64,000 nt of DNA, from the NCBI GenBank assembly GCA_025642065.1, contig JAODUP010001183.1, positions 1 through 64,000 on the forward strand, written 5' to 3'. Under the pieces are notes generated by a model. That model ran no database searches. It worked only from the letters and a program-made list of their open reading frames with translations, and was not told the DNA's origin. A program made the position numbers and the translations under genes. Shown in pieces: positions 33,060 to 45,245 of the stretch (position 1 is the stretch's first letter; every line of letters starts with the position of its first letter). Source of the stretch: Paralvinella palmiformis (taxonomy: Eukaryota > Annelida > Polychaeta > Terebellida > Alvinellidae).

Positions 33060-34485
33060 ATTACAGGATTTCGTGATGGCATGATATTAACTGGACGTGA
33101 TCAAGTGCTTTTGCTAGAATCACACATTGTCGGCCATATATCGATTCAGTCACAGATAGAAGTCTGTTAGAATCCATTCAGTTCACGCTGCTGAAGCCAC
33201 TCAGCTCTAAGTGTCTAACTGACAATAGATGACAAACTGTAGCAATGTTCCACCGAAACAAATAGGCGTCACAATTTGTATAGCGAAATGGAGATGAATT
33301 AATAAAAATAAGAAAATAGTATTTGAAAAATATATTTCCAGAAAAAGTGTATTTTCAGAGAGTAATTACCAGTCCTGACGTATATAGTTATGGTCACAGA
33401 AAATATTCTCTAATAAAGTGAAAATCTGGTCTGATTGTGTGACAATATGTAGGTGTAGAACCATTAAAATGAACAATTATGTCTCGTAGTCTGGTTATGT
33501 AGTGCTCACCGTATAAAGTATGCAACTTGCTTCAAGCGGTTGTACTCTCTCAGAATAGTAAAATACTATGTTGTAGAATTCTTGCTATAAAACATAATAC
33601 CGTGAAAGCATTGCCAAGTAAGCATATAAAATATCGGGAAATAGCCACAATATTAAGCAATCGAAAAGAGCCGTGTCAAAGGTCATTAAAAGGTCATCCC
33701 TCTATCTGATCATAGGTTGGGATTTCCACGGAAAACCCCCCAGAAAAATAGGATCAGTACATGGCTAGACTGCACACAACTGTCATCCAGGTACACTTTT
33801 ATATCTATAATATTCGTCAATAAGAAAATAATCCAGGTAGGATTCTTTGCGAGCTAGAACAAAATAAAGATGGCTGGAAACAGTCTCTGGATTTGGCCAG
33901 GAATCGCTTCTAAAGGTCACGGGGTCACTAGCATCAGTCACTGTTCAGCGATGAGGGCGGCTTCCTTCTGTAGAAAAACTATCCCCACCACAACGAGGCC
34001 CGTAATGATGGTTGTATAATAAATAGCCAGACTCCAAGTTGGTGGTGTATCAATCTCAGTGGTATTCCAGTAGCATTAGATGCAGGATCCATTATGGTCC
34101 ATGGAAATCGGAATCGGGATCAACATTTGTAGATCCCGAAATGAAGAGTAACGCCATTTGCTTGAATAACGGGTGAGAACTAGTTCCGGTATCGAGTTAA
34201 AAATGCTACATCTCACCACCTAATCCACCCAGCCAGCCCTTCGAAGATTTGGTCAGAAATAAGTGACGCTATCAATTACAGAAGTTGATCCGATTCGGTT
34301 CATAGCATTATGAATGCCAGTAAACGACGTCTGGCAGGTGGTATCCGTATTAACGTTACGAAATTCCATCAGTAGTATATCTCGTCGAGTAACAGTTCTA
34401 TAAGATGTCGGTGGTTGCTAAATATGATATAAATAGGTTCAATATGTATTTTAATTATTAGTTTTATCCCAATATCAGTAAGCGA
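33060..34485. other. No recognisable feature
   Basis: About 1.4 kb of unique sequence. I see no shared repeat or coding motif. Confidence 0.5.
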
Positions 34486-34489
34486 CTGG

Positions 34490-34600
34490 ATGAGTGAGTT
34501 AGTGAATAATCAAGCGAATGAGTGAGTGAGTCAGTGAGTGAAGACTTCGTTTAGCATAGGTTTGGTCACATCTGGCATATATAACTGACGCGGCAACTAT
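34490..34600 (+). repeat. (GAGT)n segment plus flank shared with 10970-11080
   Basis: GAGTGAGTGAGTCAGTGAGTG then the words TTTAGC, CAC and ATATAACTGACGCGG in the same order and spacing as after 10970. Confidence 0.45.
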
Positions 34601-34974
34601 GAGCATAAGAGTATACAAATTTTGTTTACGAGATGAAACGTCTTACGGACACACGTAAAACTGGATTTCAGTCCCAAACCTGGAACAGATCGGCGTATGC
34701 GGATCGATGGATCGTCGGGCGAATGACTAAATATATGTAAAACGTAAATATAATTAATTATTATCGTTCCAGATGCGAATAGCTTGGACAACGCATCGAT
34801 GACGAATCCGCCATCATCGTTCAAACCATCGCTTTTAAGAGGCCCGACGGGGGTCATATCGTCACAATCGACATCAATCAGGCCGATGTTCATCTGCGTT
34901 CCTCGCTGACGTAGTTCTAGAAGTAATTTCCGGCAATTTCCAGCTTCAAGGCAATCTTCGATCAGATTGCTTTT
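34597..34974 (-). CDS. Candidate exon, function unknown
   Basis: On minus, the frame opens after AAATAG at 34980-34975, which could be a 3' splice site though its pyrimidine tract is poor. It reads SNLIEDCLEAGNCRKLLLEL, then NIGLIDVDCDDMTPVGP and GGFVIDALSKLF, and stays open to 34597. The part from 34770 to 34974 has a helix-rich, acidic look and no low-complexity, recalling an ankyrin-type or similar cytoplasmic segment. That resemblance is too weak to name a family. The first Met is at 34893. No clear donor site is seen. It could be chance. Confidence 0.22.
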   Translation of the reverse strand, partial: KSNLIEDCLEAGNCRKLLLELRQRGTQMNIGLIDVDCDDMTPVGPLKSDGLNDDGGFVIDALSKLFASGTIIINYIYVLHIFSHSPDDPSIRIRRSVPGLGLKSSFTCVRKTFHLVNKICILLCS

Positions 34975-35024
34975 CTATTTCGAAATGACGTCATCGCTCT
35001 CGTTGGAAAATAGAAGGTAATTAT

Positions 35025-35345
35025 TTACGGTAGATTTCGATTCGCGTCGATGTCATACCTGGATGTGTTTTCGTACCGAACGCGTCGCTGTCCACTCTTA
35101 ATCGCCCGTAACAGCGCCAGACGGATAGTGATCCTTGGGCTAATGGTATTAGGGAGAGCTTCTCTTACTGGAATGCCGTATACGAGAAAGACGTGTTTCG
35201 TTTGATTATCGTCCATTGTTCGGCGAGTAAGTGGGATTTGTGTCGCTGAACTTTGTGTGGAAAAGAAGTGCTCTGGGAATGCGACATTTTGGAACACTTC
35301 AGTTGATTGGCAACGATCGATGTGGGTTCCTTTTTTATCTCTCAA
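35025..35345 (-). CDS. Candidate ORF in GC-richer island, function unknown
   Basis: A 106-codon frame with low-complexity-free product; middle part reads MDDNQTKHVFLVYGIPVREA. The plus strand is also open over much of the same span (RRIVILGLMVLG, hydrophobic), so strand cannot be settled. It may belong with the candidate at 34597-34974, since both lie on minus in the same island. Confidence 0.18.
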   Translation of the reverse strand: MRDKKGTHIDRCQSTEVFQNVAFPEHFFSTQSSATQIPLTRRTMDDNQTKHVFLVYGIPVREALPNTISPRITIRLALLRAIKSGQRRVRYENTSRYDIDANRNLP

Positions 35346-35442
35346 ACCTTTGAGGATAAACGCGAAACACGAAAACGAAAAAGGGGCCGGATCATTAATC
35401 GGGAAAATGCTGTTGGTTCTTACAGCGAGAGAGTTTACCTAG

Positions 35443-37630
35443 GTTAATTATGTCGGTACTTGTGATGAAACCGATGAATTTAAAATACTACTACTGCTAA
35501 AGTTTTTATAAGAACATACACAGGTTGATTGTCCTGGCTTTCTATTGATGTAAGCTACTTTACCAATTCGCTGTACGCATACAACCCCTGATAGAGCGAT
35601 GTTTCTGAGCGTTCTATGGGCAGATGTAAGTCGTATCAGCCTTCTCTGTGGCGGGTGTACAGCCGAAGGAACAACTGAAAAACGAGCATTATCTTAACGG
35701 TTCCGCCCAGGGACAGATTCCAGGAAATACTAACTATACCGACGCCAGTAATGAGAAAAAGGACTGGTATAAGGCGAAGTAATCTTCAACATGGAATGGA
35801 CAGTCGGAAGATCGTCCATGTCTAGCTTTATATTGAGAAATTTACAAATAAATAAATAAATTAAATAAAAATAAAAACTTAGCTTCCCAACAACCATGGT
35901 AACCGGACAGAGTATAATAATAGCTGTTTTATTATCAATGATATATTTAATATAGTTTTCATAATATCGACATGTTCAACATATTACGATATTTAAGGAT
36001 ATTTACAGAAATAGCTAGCAGCCTACGGTTAAACACTGGATGTGTGCCGACTGATAATTTACGTAGATGTCCCGAAAAAGAAAGAATACATTTATGAGAA
36101 TCAGGAGAAAGCGTGACAGGGACGAGAGGGAGAGAGATAGAAGAGAGGGAGAGGGAGAAAGAGGGAGAGAGGTGCCCCGAGAGAATAGACACATTTCTCT
36201 TAATAAAGCGAGAAAAAAATGCCAATCGTAATGGTGACATCCACTCAAAGCGACATATTGCGTATCGGGGAGTTCTCTCGACTAGCTTTGACATTTCACG
36301 CGCTTTCGCTCAGACGCCCAACGACCGTCCACGGACTATAAGCGCCCGATATATAAACACTATAACCAGTCGGTGGTGACTAATTATAGGCTATAGTCAC
36401 CAGTATCAGCCGTAATGGGGCATATTACCACATGGAGTCGTACATCAGCGCTGTCAAGGAGATGAGATGAGGGACCTTTCTGTCAGATAATTCACGTACT
36501 ACTTAGGAACCCCGTCTGCCTCCGCTTCCTCGTAAGATTTGAGGATCCGAAAGATGCCGTATTGACCAAAAGGTAATATAACCGTTACTCCGTACTGGAT
36601 AGCCATACTACCATATGCAAGTACCCACAAACAAGTCATTGTCAACTGGTGAAGCTTCAAGCTTGGGAAAGATAAATGTTCCTATCCAAGCTTTGGCGTA
36701 AATAAACATTATGTAAGGTAAGAACAAAGTGCAAATAATAGGAAAACGTAAGATTTATATGGATGTATATGGATTCATCATAATCTTAAATACATGTTAT
36801 TAGCTTTTACTTAAAATAACTTAGCACGCACGCACACACACATATATAGGCTATAATATATAATTAAATAAATGGGTTGATAGGAGAGGAGAAAGTTAAC
36901 AATAAAGTATACAAAAAACTATTAACCCAAAGAGGAGTTTCTTTTATAGTCTGTGCAAGTACGGATATTATATACATATCGGCGCCTAGATCATAATGTT
37001 CGGATAAAAAACGTGTATCTTAGCACAAAGCCGAGGTAATAAGTTTAATTTTGCAGGAAAATATCATAAATGCATATCATTAGTATGGTAAGATGATTTA
37101 TTAATTTTTTTGACAATGTTGCTACCATACAGTGTTAGCCAATCGCCCTAATTGACGGGAATTGACTTCGATTCTGTTAAGCATTAATTACCGAATAACG
37201 CTAACTCGGGATTGCAGGGAAATAACGTTGCTTCATTTTTGTGCTTTACAACAGCCTAAGCCGAACAACGAAGCATTCAGCGCATTATGGGGCCGCGATG
37301 GCTTATCATTTACGTCTGTCGTTATCTTTATAGACACCAGCCCCGGTACCATTGTCCTTTGTAGGAAACCGCATGAGACATAAAGCTAATTAGTTAGCGT
37401 CCGTATTTAGAACGCTGTTTTCTATACACTTTTGTCCGCTCGCCCGTTTTGAGTATATATCCGTGCATGAGTCCGCCGCTGGTCTGTGATGGCACTAAGC
37501 TGGCAGATTAGCTTTACTACACACCGTTACCTTGACCTATCCAGCCTTTTCACGGCATGACCTTGTAGAATCATAGCCCATATTATACCGTTGTTGGCTA
37601 TAGCCGGGTAGTGGTAACCTGCCGGCATCG
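35443..37630. other. No recognisable feature apart from a purine-rich run
   Basis: 36120-36172 is a GA/GGA-rich purine tract. The rest is unique AT-rich sequence with short unremarkable open frames. Confidence 0.5.
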
Positions 37631-37705
37631 GTGTGTGTATGTGTGTGCGTGTTGGTGTGCTCGTTTGTGTGTGTGTGTGTGTGTGTGTGCGTGCGCGCGA
37701 GCCTG
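37630..37705. repeat. (GT)n microsatellite, imperfect
   Basis: GT with TTGGTG and CG breaks; best block 37665-37690. Confidence 0.93.
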
Positions 37706-37828
37706 CGTGTGGGAGTTTTTTTTATAATAGTAATAATTTGCAATAATCTGTACTTCTAGAAGTTTAATTAGGATTGTATTTATTTTTTTTACACCATCTC
37801 TCGTTCACCTATGCCATGCCTTTGCCAT

Positions 37829-37908
37829 ATAAGACAGACAGACAGACATACAGACAGACAGACAGACAGACAGACAGAGAGACAGACATGCGCACGCACG
37901 CACACCCA

Positions 37909-37953
<45 letters not shown>
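37829..37953. repeat. (GACA)n-(CA)n compound microsatellite
   Basis: GACA units at 37829-37888, CA-rich linker, perfect CA at 37913-37953. Confidence 0.96.
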
Positions 37954-37955
<2 letters not shown>

Positions 37956-38960
37956 GTCAACTAAAGATTAATACAAGCGAACAAAAACAACAAAAACCTC
38001 AACAGAATATCTCTGAACATAAACACATTGAGAATGTATGTATTATATTCAGTGCTATATGTCCCGCCGTAGAAAACTACATTACCGACGTCAGGAAATG
38101 TTCAAGGCAGCAGTAGCCTGCTGTGTAACGTCACCTTCGGGGAATATAAAGGTGAAATATATGATGTAGTCCAGTAATGAAATATCCTCTCCTGAAATAC
38201 ACCTGGGACAATACTTAACTGACACATTATGAATCACAGAAGACAAACGATTACATTAGCTGTTGTGGTAGTAATTCTCGGTGTTTGGCTGTCAGTAATG
38301 CCATTTCCCTTCACATAAAGATGACCTGAGGACGTCAATACACAAAGAAGCCTTCTTATATTAGGTTTGAAGCCGAACGGAATCTGCTTTGATAGATACC
38401 GTCATATGTTTTTATATATTTCTAAGGATGATGTATTCAAAAGCAGCTTGCATCTTATGGTCCGTCCTGTGGTTCATTTTGAGCTGTTGGTATTATTTTG
38501 CTTAATGAGCAAATCGGAAGTAAATTGAGAAATCAAGGTCATACCAGAGCTCGAAATTATCCCCCCCCCTCACTAACAAAACGTTGGTAGTTGAAAACGT
38601 TTTAACTAGGAAACTAGGCAGACCCAATGTCAAACAATGTTCATGGACACTTTATACACCAGTTATCATTCACTCAAGATCAACAATGTGAGACGAAACA
38701 TACACCCTAACACCATAACAGGGAAAACAACGTACAAATCTAAAATATAATTTCAACTAGCAACTGTTTGTTAGTTAACAACCAAATACATGGAACCTAC
38801 TATCAATTTGCTAGTTTGCTAGCGTGAATTTCGAGCCCTGGGTCATACATTAATTATGTAATGACTGTTTATAAGAAAAGAATAGCATGCAAGAGTGTGT
38901 CCATAGGCTATGAGATAGACAAAGGAACGAAACATCGACTGTTTGACTCGACATGTATAA
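37954..38960. other. No recognisable feature
   Basis: A short C-run (CCCCCCCCC) lies at 38562. No coding motif or shared repeat. Confidence 0.5.
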
Positions 38961-39145
38961 TTGATGATTGATATTTTCCGCTACTTTTGTCCACATGGCA
39001 GGTTAAATTGGCCGAACGACCTCCAAAGGTAACGAAGCGAAGTCAAAGATGAAACACGCTTCAGATATGCCCACGACGAGATTCGAACTCAGGTGGGAGC
39101 GATCTGTGGTCCAACGCGCTAACAATTAGTCCACGCGAGAGCCCC
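38961..39145 (-). mobile_element. SINE family S, full length, minus
   Basis: Tail TTGATGATTGATATTTTCCG, body CGACCTCCAAAGGTAACG, B-box complement GAGATTCGAACTCAGG, A-box complement and head GAGAGCCCC at the 3' side. Confidence 0.88.
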
Positions 39146-39479
39146 TTTCTGCCTGTATAGGAATACTATAATAATCTAGTTTCCATATTAATTATAATAA
39201 TATCAGGTGTAGATTTTCGCATAGTGAGTATTCTTCTCGTTTTCTAACACCAAACGTCTTTCAATAGAAAGCTGATCACACAATCTATCGCTTTCGCTTA
39301 CAGAAGTAGACAAGGTAGACTCACGCTATGCTCAAAGACAACGACCAAATGATTGATTGATGTCTCACACAACTGCGTTCGTCGTTCAGCGAAGCGTTAT
39401 CTTCGTCTAATTCGTGGATCATAAAACAAACGAGTTCACTCGTTCCATTCTCCGTTTCTTCGTATCGCGGTGACCACGT

Positions 39480-40240
39480 CCACATGCCAGCTGTATGGTG
39501 TGGGCAATGCTAAATAATATATTTCCAGATGGTACCAACGATCCATACTAATTCGTATTTGGCCATCTTCCGTTGCGTCCAGTGGGTTATCTTAACAACG
39601 GCTATGTAGTTTTCGTGTGGTCTATTGTCGGAAATGCCTGTTTACTTTTCTAGACATATATTCTTTACTTTTTGGTTATTCGCTTGCTTCCCCGATTGTG
39701 TGATCGTTTCTTTGAGTTTTTTACGACATTTGCTTGTCTATTCGATTTGCCTTTTTGGCATCCTAGAATAAACACCCGGATGTGTAAACCACGGACGCTT
39801 GTATCAGTTTGCTCTCCGCACACATAATCCGATGTCTGTATAGAAAGGGGATATCACTCCCCGAGAGTGAATGGTGCGGTCGACATTTCAGATCTTGTTT
39901 ATCTCTTGAGTCACACATAATTATTTTTTTTTTGTTTGTTTTTGAATATTTGCCTGATCGTGTGATAATTTTTATGGGTTTGCAATGGCATTTGGGTGTT
40001 TCATGTTCGTTTGCTCATGTCCGTTCTAGTATAAACTACCTGGTTATGTAATTGCCAGTTTATCTGAATATGTTATCTATTTGGGTGAACCGTAGGATTC
40101 TTTATTTGTTTAGACGTGTTCCACTTCAAATAAGAGCAAGACGATCAATCGATTTCCCTTCATCTACCAGTTAAGCTCGTTGTACATGGCATCAAGTAAT
40201 TTTGTTGTTATCCCAGAAGAGAATCCAAAACATTTTCAGG
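39480..40240 (+). repeat. Diverged duplicated block E, copy 1, with internal tandem
   Basis: Matches 47500-48040 in the same orientation: TTGCGTCCAGTGGGTTATC against TTGCGTCCATTGGATTCTC, GATTGTGTGATCGTTT, and GCCAGTTTATCTGAATATG. Inside it, 39655-39790 and 39912-40050 are themselves diverged direct copies, about 260 bases apart. No conserved protein frame is found. It is an old segmental duplication or an unknown element. Confidence 0.65.
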
Positions 40241-40374
40241 GATACTTATCTCGGCTTACAACATTTTGGATTCTTTACCATCTAAACTGACGATCCCCTA
40301 ACAACAATTATCACTCACCACCAGTTATCACCCGCAGAGTAATTCGGCTCCATGTTTCTGTACTCTGTGGGGGA

Positions 40375-40560
40375 CTTTACGACAACGCAGTGGTTAGTGT
40401 ATTGCACTTTAAATCTCCTGACTGTAGTTTCGAATCCGGCTTCCACTTGTCTTTGTATAATATTTCCCCCTAAAGGAATCCTCCGCCATATGTCTCAGGT
40501 ATGACCCAGTGCTGATACGTAATATACGACAACGCAATCAACCCATAAGTGTTAGAGGAG
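40375..40560 (+). mobile_element. Possible S2-type tRNA-like SINE
   Basis: GCAGTGGTTAGTGTATTGC (A-box position) and TAGTTTCGAATCCGGC (B-box position), with downstream words similar to 10415-10585. Diverged. Confidence 0.4.
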
Positions 40561-41200
40561 CCAGTAGTTTCGGTTTTTCAGTAAAAGGTCAGACTAGATG
40601 TCAGTGTTCCTGCCGTCATATGTTATCCCTGTTGTAATATGAAAGAGCATGGAATAAAACAAATCAGTTAATTATTGTTTGTCTTGGTGATTTTTCCATA
40701 GACTGATAAAGCTATCCTCTAGCCGAAAAATAATTGGATGCAATAGTACAGGTTTTCACCATACATCGGCGACGAAGCATTACTCATTATTGTCCGACTT
40801 CTGTTAGAAACGAAAGACAGTCAACATTTAGTGATCAGGTAATCAGTAGGGATTATATCAGGTCGATGGTCTCGCTGATGGTGCTCAGCCTTTGCGATGT
40901 ACGCTCTCCTGTATTCGACTAGTGTGTGCCGGGTATACCCCATCTGGATATTACACTTCTGTACTTACTAAGGAAGGTTGGAAATTTTAAAACTATTGAC
41001 TTGGTATATTAGGAAAGTGCTAATAGCAACGATTATCTGAATATATTATGGTAATTTTCTCCGATTATTCGAATGAAATGTCATTGACATCTAAGTGTTA
41101 CATTATGCAAAAATAAATTGTCAAAAAAAAAACAACAACAAAAACACAATATGCCAATATAATCATTACTAGCATTGGATTTAGTTCGTTTTGAATGGCG
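40561..41200. other. No recognisable feature
   Basis: Unique AT-rich sequence. Confidence 0.5.
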
Positions 41201-41204
41201 TGTT

Positions 41205-41400
41205 TAGAATAGATATATCTTTTCGAAGTCCAGTTATGTCCAGGCTGCACTCTAACATTTAAGGACAACTTTAGTTTGCTAGTTATTTTCCTACATAGTT
41301 TGTGTGGGAGACATTAGGTCTGGTTTGAAAAGGTTAATACACATGTATATAGTTTTGATGCGTTAAAGCTATGACGATACAACGGCCTGCTTTATTTTTA
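41205..41400 (+). repeat. Local direct duplication F, copy 1
   Basis: Matches 41893-42080: GTCCAGTTATGTCCAGGCTG against GTCCAGTTATGTCCAGTTTG, then ACATTTAAGGA, TAGGTCTGGTTTGAAAA and AAGCTATGACG. Copies are about 690 bases apart. Confidence 0.75.
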
Positions 41401-41892
41401 AATGGTACTTTTCTAGTTTTGATAATCGTGGCAATGTGAATTGGCCTTTGCACAAACCGATCTTTAAAGGGAGGGACATTAAAAGTATTTGTTTTGTAAA
41501 GTTTTGTTTTAAAGAGATATGCAGCAACTAAAATAAAGTTATCAATATAGTTGAGTAGACTGTGTCTAATATACCAAAGTTTAACTTCAGTTGATTCGGT
41601 TTATGAGTCTTGTTGTACAGCTTTATCAGGATACAAATTTGTAATCCTTGAATTAGTCCATAGATGAATCGACCAGAGTGATTAAACAGGGACGACTTTT
41701 AGGTGTCTGGCCTGGTTATCCAGCATTTAAATGACTGTAGCAGGCATAGTACGCTCATAAAGCATTATAAGTACTCCTGACTCAGGAATAGAAACACTGC
41801 ATCGCATCTCGAGCGGTGGCATTGGACACAGTTCGCGCGGTTGGTGTGTTTTACATAACAAGTTTACTTGTATATATAATTCACCTTGGTTG

Positions 41893-42080
41893 TATGTGGG
41901 AATAGATTTATCTTTCCTAGGTCCAGTTATGTCCAGTTTGTACTATGACATTCAAGATTAGCTCTAATCTGCTTGTCATAAATAACATTTAAGAACTACA
42001 ATAGTTAGAATAGCATAAATTAGGTCAGGTTTGAAAATGATAGCATAGTTCAAACAGTACGGAAGCTATGACGCGCTATT
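41893..42080 (+). repeat. Local direct duplication F, copy 2
   Basis: Second copy of 41205-41400. It leads directly into repeat R1 copy 3 at 42075. Confidence 0.75.
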
Positions 42081-42545
42081 ACGGTCTGCTTCAGCGCAGA
42101 TGTCAGTCTTTTAATAGTAATTAAGATAAACAGTTTTAATAGTAATCGCTTCATGACGCCTGCCCGTTGTAAAAACTGATCTTTGAAGACAGTGACAATT
42201 GGGTTATATGGTTTATATAGTATTGCTTTGAAGAAAGATACAGCAATTGAAAAATAGCTATAAATAGGGCTGCTTAGATAATTAAGCTAAACATTCTCAC
42301 TACTGCCGTGATCTGACTTGGGTGTTTTACACCCAAACTCCACGGCTGTAGGTGATTCGTATTTTGATTTTGCTTGGCGGCTTAGGGACTGGTGAGACAT
42401 TACACATGTCTCAGCAAGAAAAGTCGCCACTCTGGATTCAGTCCCCTGAAGAAACGTCCAGAGTTTGAATTCACGGTTCGAGATTCTCTGTGCCTGTGCC
42501 TTATTATACACAGCTAAAACACACATTGCCCGTGCCAGAGATTGA
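42075..42545 (+). repeat. Dispersed repeat R1, copy 3 (longest)
   Basis: Covers the whole of the copy at the window start and adds the 3' end CACACATTGCCCGTGCCAG. Hairpin TGGGTGT/ACACCCA at 42319-42335 is intact. Identity to copy 1 is very high, so spread of the family is fairly recent. Confidence 0.88.
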
Positions 42546-42554
42546 GGTTCGTGT

Positions 42555-42598
42555 TATGAATGAAAGCATAACACCTGTGCCAGCAACTTAAATACTTT

Positions 42599-42649
<51 letters not shown>

Positions 42650-42760
42650 ACACATACACACACGTACACACACACACATAGACAGACACACATACACACA
42701 CAAAAACACCCCCCCCCCCACACACACACACGCATACGAACACACACGCACGCGTCGTAG
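42555..42760 (+). repeat. Shared tail unit, (TA)n and CA-rich tract
   Basis: 42555-42602 matches 6080-6130. It is followed by TA (42602-42648), CA with GACA units, a C-run at 42708-42719, and CA/ACGC. Confidence 0.9.
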
Positions 42761-42799
42761 GAAGTTAAGCATTAAATCATAATGATTTTTTCTTTTATT

Positions 42800-43159
42800 T
42801 ATTTTTCAGTATTACTCATAGAGTTTCCATATTTGGGCATTCTGTTATGATGAAGAACACAAGATGTCAACACTGGATTTCTTTTGCCACCCATGGATGT
42901 CCAAACTATCAGTGATGCACTCCATCTATTATCCGTTCTGCGGTTGATGTGACATGCCAATGTCCATTTTCTGTTTTTAATTATTTCCATAATGTCCATA
43001 ACTTACTTGTCAACAAATGTTCACGCGATCATACTGGATATAATCTACCAGACATGACATTTGGGAAACTAACCGGGAAATACTAAAAATAAACTATCAA
43101 GGACGACAGTACTATATAGCATCTTGACGTTGTAGGAAATAATCACTTGCTGCATATTA

Positions 43160-43214
<55 letters not shown>

Positions 43215-43640
43215 TATATATATAATATATATATAAATCAGTCAGCTATAGCTGTGTATTCAGTTTTGAGGCAAGTAAATGATGTTCCCAAAGGGAAATA
43301 TTATATGTGGTTCTGATATATGTTTGGTAATAATACTGTATTGAATTTGGTTAAAGCGAATTGCCAACTGACAGTATATAGCCTAAAAGGTCTCTTATGT
43401 GATATCATAAACATGGATTACCATAACAGAGTCGTTTGTTCTGAAAATTAAAATATTGGACTTAGATCTGAATGCATTTTCTATCATAATGATAACGAGA
43501 AGAACTATGAATCATCAACTTCTACGTTTTCTGCGAAGTTATTAATGTATAGGTTATATATATGATGGTTGCTAAGCCTTAGTTTATTAAAACTTTAAGG
43601 TTTAGCGACATCATTAAGGTTTTTCATAAAGCAACCTTTC
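42800..43640 (+). repeat. Duplicated block G, 5' part, copy A
   Basis: Pieces match 60600-61330 in order and orientation: CATTCTGTTATGATGAAGAA against ATTCTATTATGAAGAAGAAC, then a stretch around 43020-43110 (TGGATATAATCT), then GCTAAGCCTTAGTTTATTAA against GCTAAGCCATAATTTATTAA. Strongly diverged between pieces. A TA array (43159-43225) interrupts it. Confidence 0.6.
43159..43225. repeat. (TA)n microsatellite
   Basis: TA array with palindromic TATAATATA ends. Confidence 0.95.
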
Positions 43641-44120
43641 TTCACGTCCTTTCTAATTGTTTACACTCCAGCCAGAAATAACCACCATTACTGATAAATA
43701 TAAGCAAGTGATGTGGCATCATCATCTACGATTTTTCTTGCGAGGTAATGTTTAACAAAATATTATAATTCTTCTCTAAGGGAATTAATCATTTTTGTAT
43801 TCCTTGTATATAAACTTGAAGATATCACCTTGTTATCTATGCATATCGCATTTATTTAATGGAAATAGATAGAGGTTACGATAATATCGAAATAAATTCA
43901 GAATATTGATATATAATAAATTGAGTGTTGTAGCTGGTCCACAGAACGAGTCATCATATATACAGAGTATATCACATGCTGACAAATGATTAATTTGTAT
44001 TTGATACTTGATGCGAGTCGATTCGCAGTTATTTATATATTGCTTAGTATCAAATGAATCATAGTAATTGAAGTACAATAACGTATATATTGCATTAAAA
44101 CTTGTTAATACATGGTTTGT
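43641..44120. other. No clear feature; probably part of block G
   Basis: Short matches to 61400-61750 (CTCTAAGGGA) suggest it belongs to the duplicated block, but alignment by eye is poor. Confidence 0.35.
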
Positions 44121-44124
44121 ATTT

Positions 44125-44127
<3 letters not shown>

Positions 44128-44161
<34 letters not shown>

Positions 44162-44180
44162 TGTGTGTGTGTGTGTCTGT
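44128..44180. repeat. (GA)n-(GT)n microsatellite
   Basis: GA then GT units. Confidence 0.95.
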
Positions 44181-44418
44181 GTGTTTGTGAATCTGTCTGT
44201 GATACCTTTCAATACATTGATGGCAGCAGTCAAGGACGCTTGGAGAAAGTACTTAAACCATCTCATTTAGAAACGAAAGAGTATAATATAAGATTTTGTA
44301 ATTATTAATAAATAATTGTTATTTAATCGATTTCATTATAGTTGCTGAATGTTCGATGCTGTCGACCGACTATTCAAGAAGCACGTGAACACTTACCTAT
44401 GCATACGTATTTATTAAA

Positions 44419-44461
44419 TAATAATAATAATAATAATAATAATTATTATTATTATTATTAT
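44419..44461. repeat. (ATA)n-(ATT)n palindromic microsatellite
   Basis: ATA units followed by ATT units; the two halves are reverse complements. Confidence 0.93.
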
Positions 44462-44499
44462 TTATAGGTTTTCACCTATGAAGGATCAAACCTATATTT

Positions 44500-45245
44500 A
44501 TTTTGTTGCCTCAAAGAATAACTCCCAAATGTTAAAGTACATTCTTACATGGAGGATAATCGTTTAGCCGGTAATATCCTTCAAAGGGTTCGCCAAAAAT
44601 AGTTTTCATTTATCCAGCTCACCTGACATTACGTTATTTATTTCAAGGAATCCTTTCTTCGGATAATATGTATGTTGTGCATAAACACAATCACATTAAT
44701 AACACTTCGTGGCAATTGACGGTCTATTCTAGAAACTCAGAAATACTGCCTGGATCGTCAAAGAGATGGGTGGCCTTTGTTCTCTGTTCTGTCTCTTTCT
44801 TGTCTTTAACAAGCCATTTCAAATTCAAGGCCAACAGGATGTTCACCTGGATGATCCACAAAATATCCAAGACCCTTTTACCGTTAATACTCCACTCTGA
44901 CGTCACCGAGTCGATTGCAACATGTTTATGTGATCTCTGCCACGCATTGTCAGATTGATATCAGGTATAAGCTGAGTTGTAATCGTGAACTAACACACGC
45001 ACCAAATATCTATTTAAATGGACCGAAAGCAAGGGGTACCACAGAGTGAGACTCCATCCTAGATGTCCCGTGCTATTAATGATTGCAATATTTTTATTAG
45101 TAGAAATTCAAGTTATGAATAAATTATAGGAAATCTTGTCAAAATAAAATATGGCAAATTATATTATAGAGTTGTTAAGGTGAGAAGAAAACTAATTATC
45201 TGAGACGAAGTTAATTGGTTTATCCCACAACCACAAGGATTTTAA
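44500..45245 (+). repeat. Duplicated block G, core, copy A
   Basis: Best-preserved part of a three-copy block (others 57560-58345, 62140-62990). Shared words: CAGCTCACCTGACATTACG, ACAATCACATTAAT, TTTCAAATTCAAGG and GATGTTCACCTGGATGATCC. Open frames lie here on both strands (plus 44668-44958, minus 44724-44906). The minus frame reads WIIQVNILLALNLKWLVK and is partly kept in the other copies, but with stops, so coding origin is unproven. Confidence 0.75.

Noticed and set aside
35041..35442. Plus-strand frame with hydrophobic RRIVILGLMVLG, recalling a G-protein-coupled receptor segment
   Set aside because: No DRY, WxP or NPxxY motif, a stop interrupts it, and the opposite strand is equally open.
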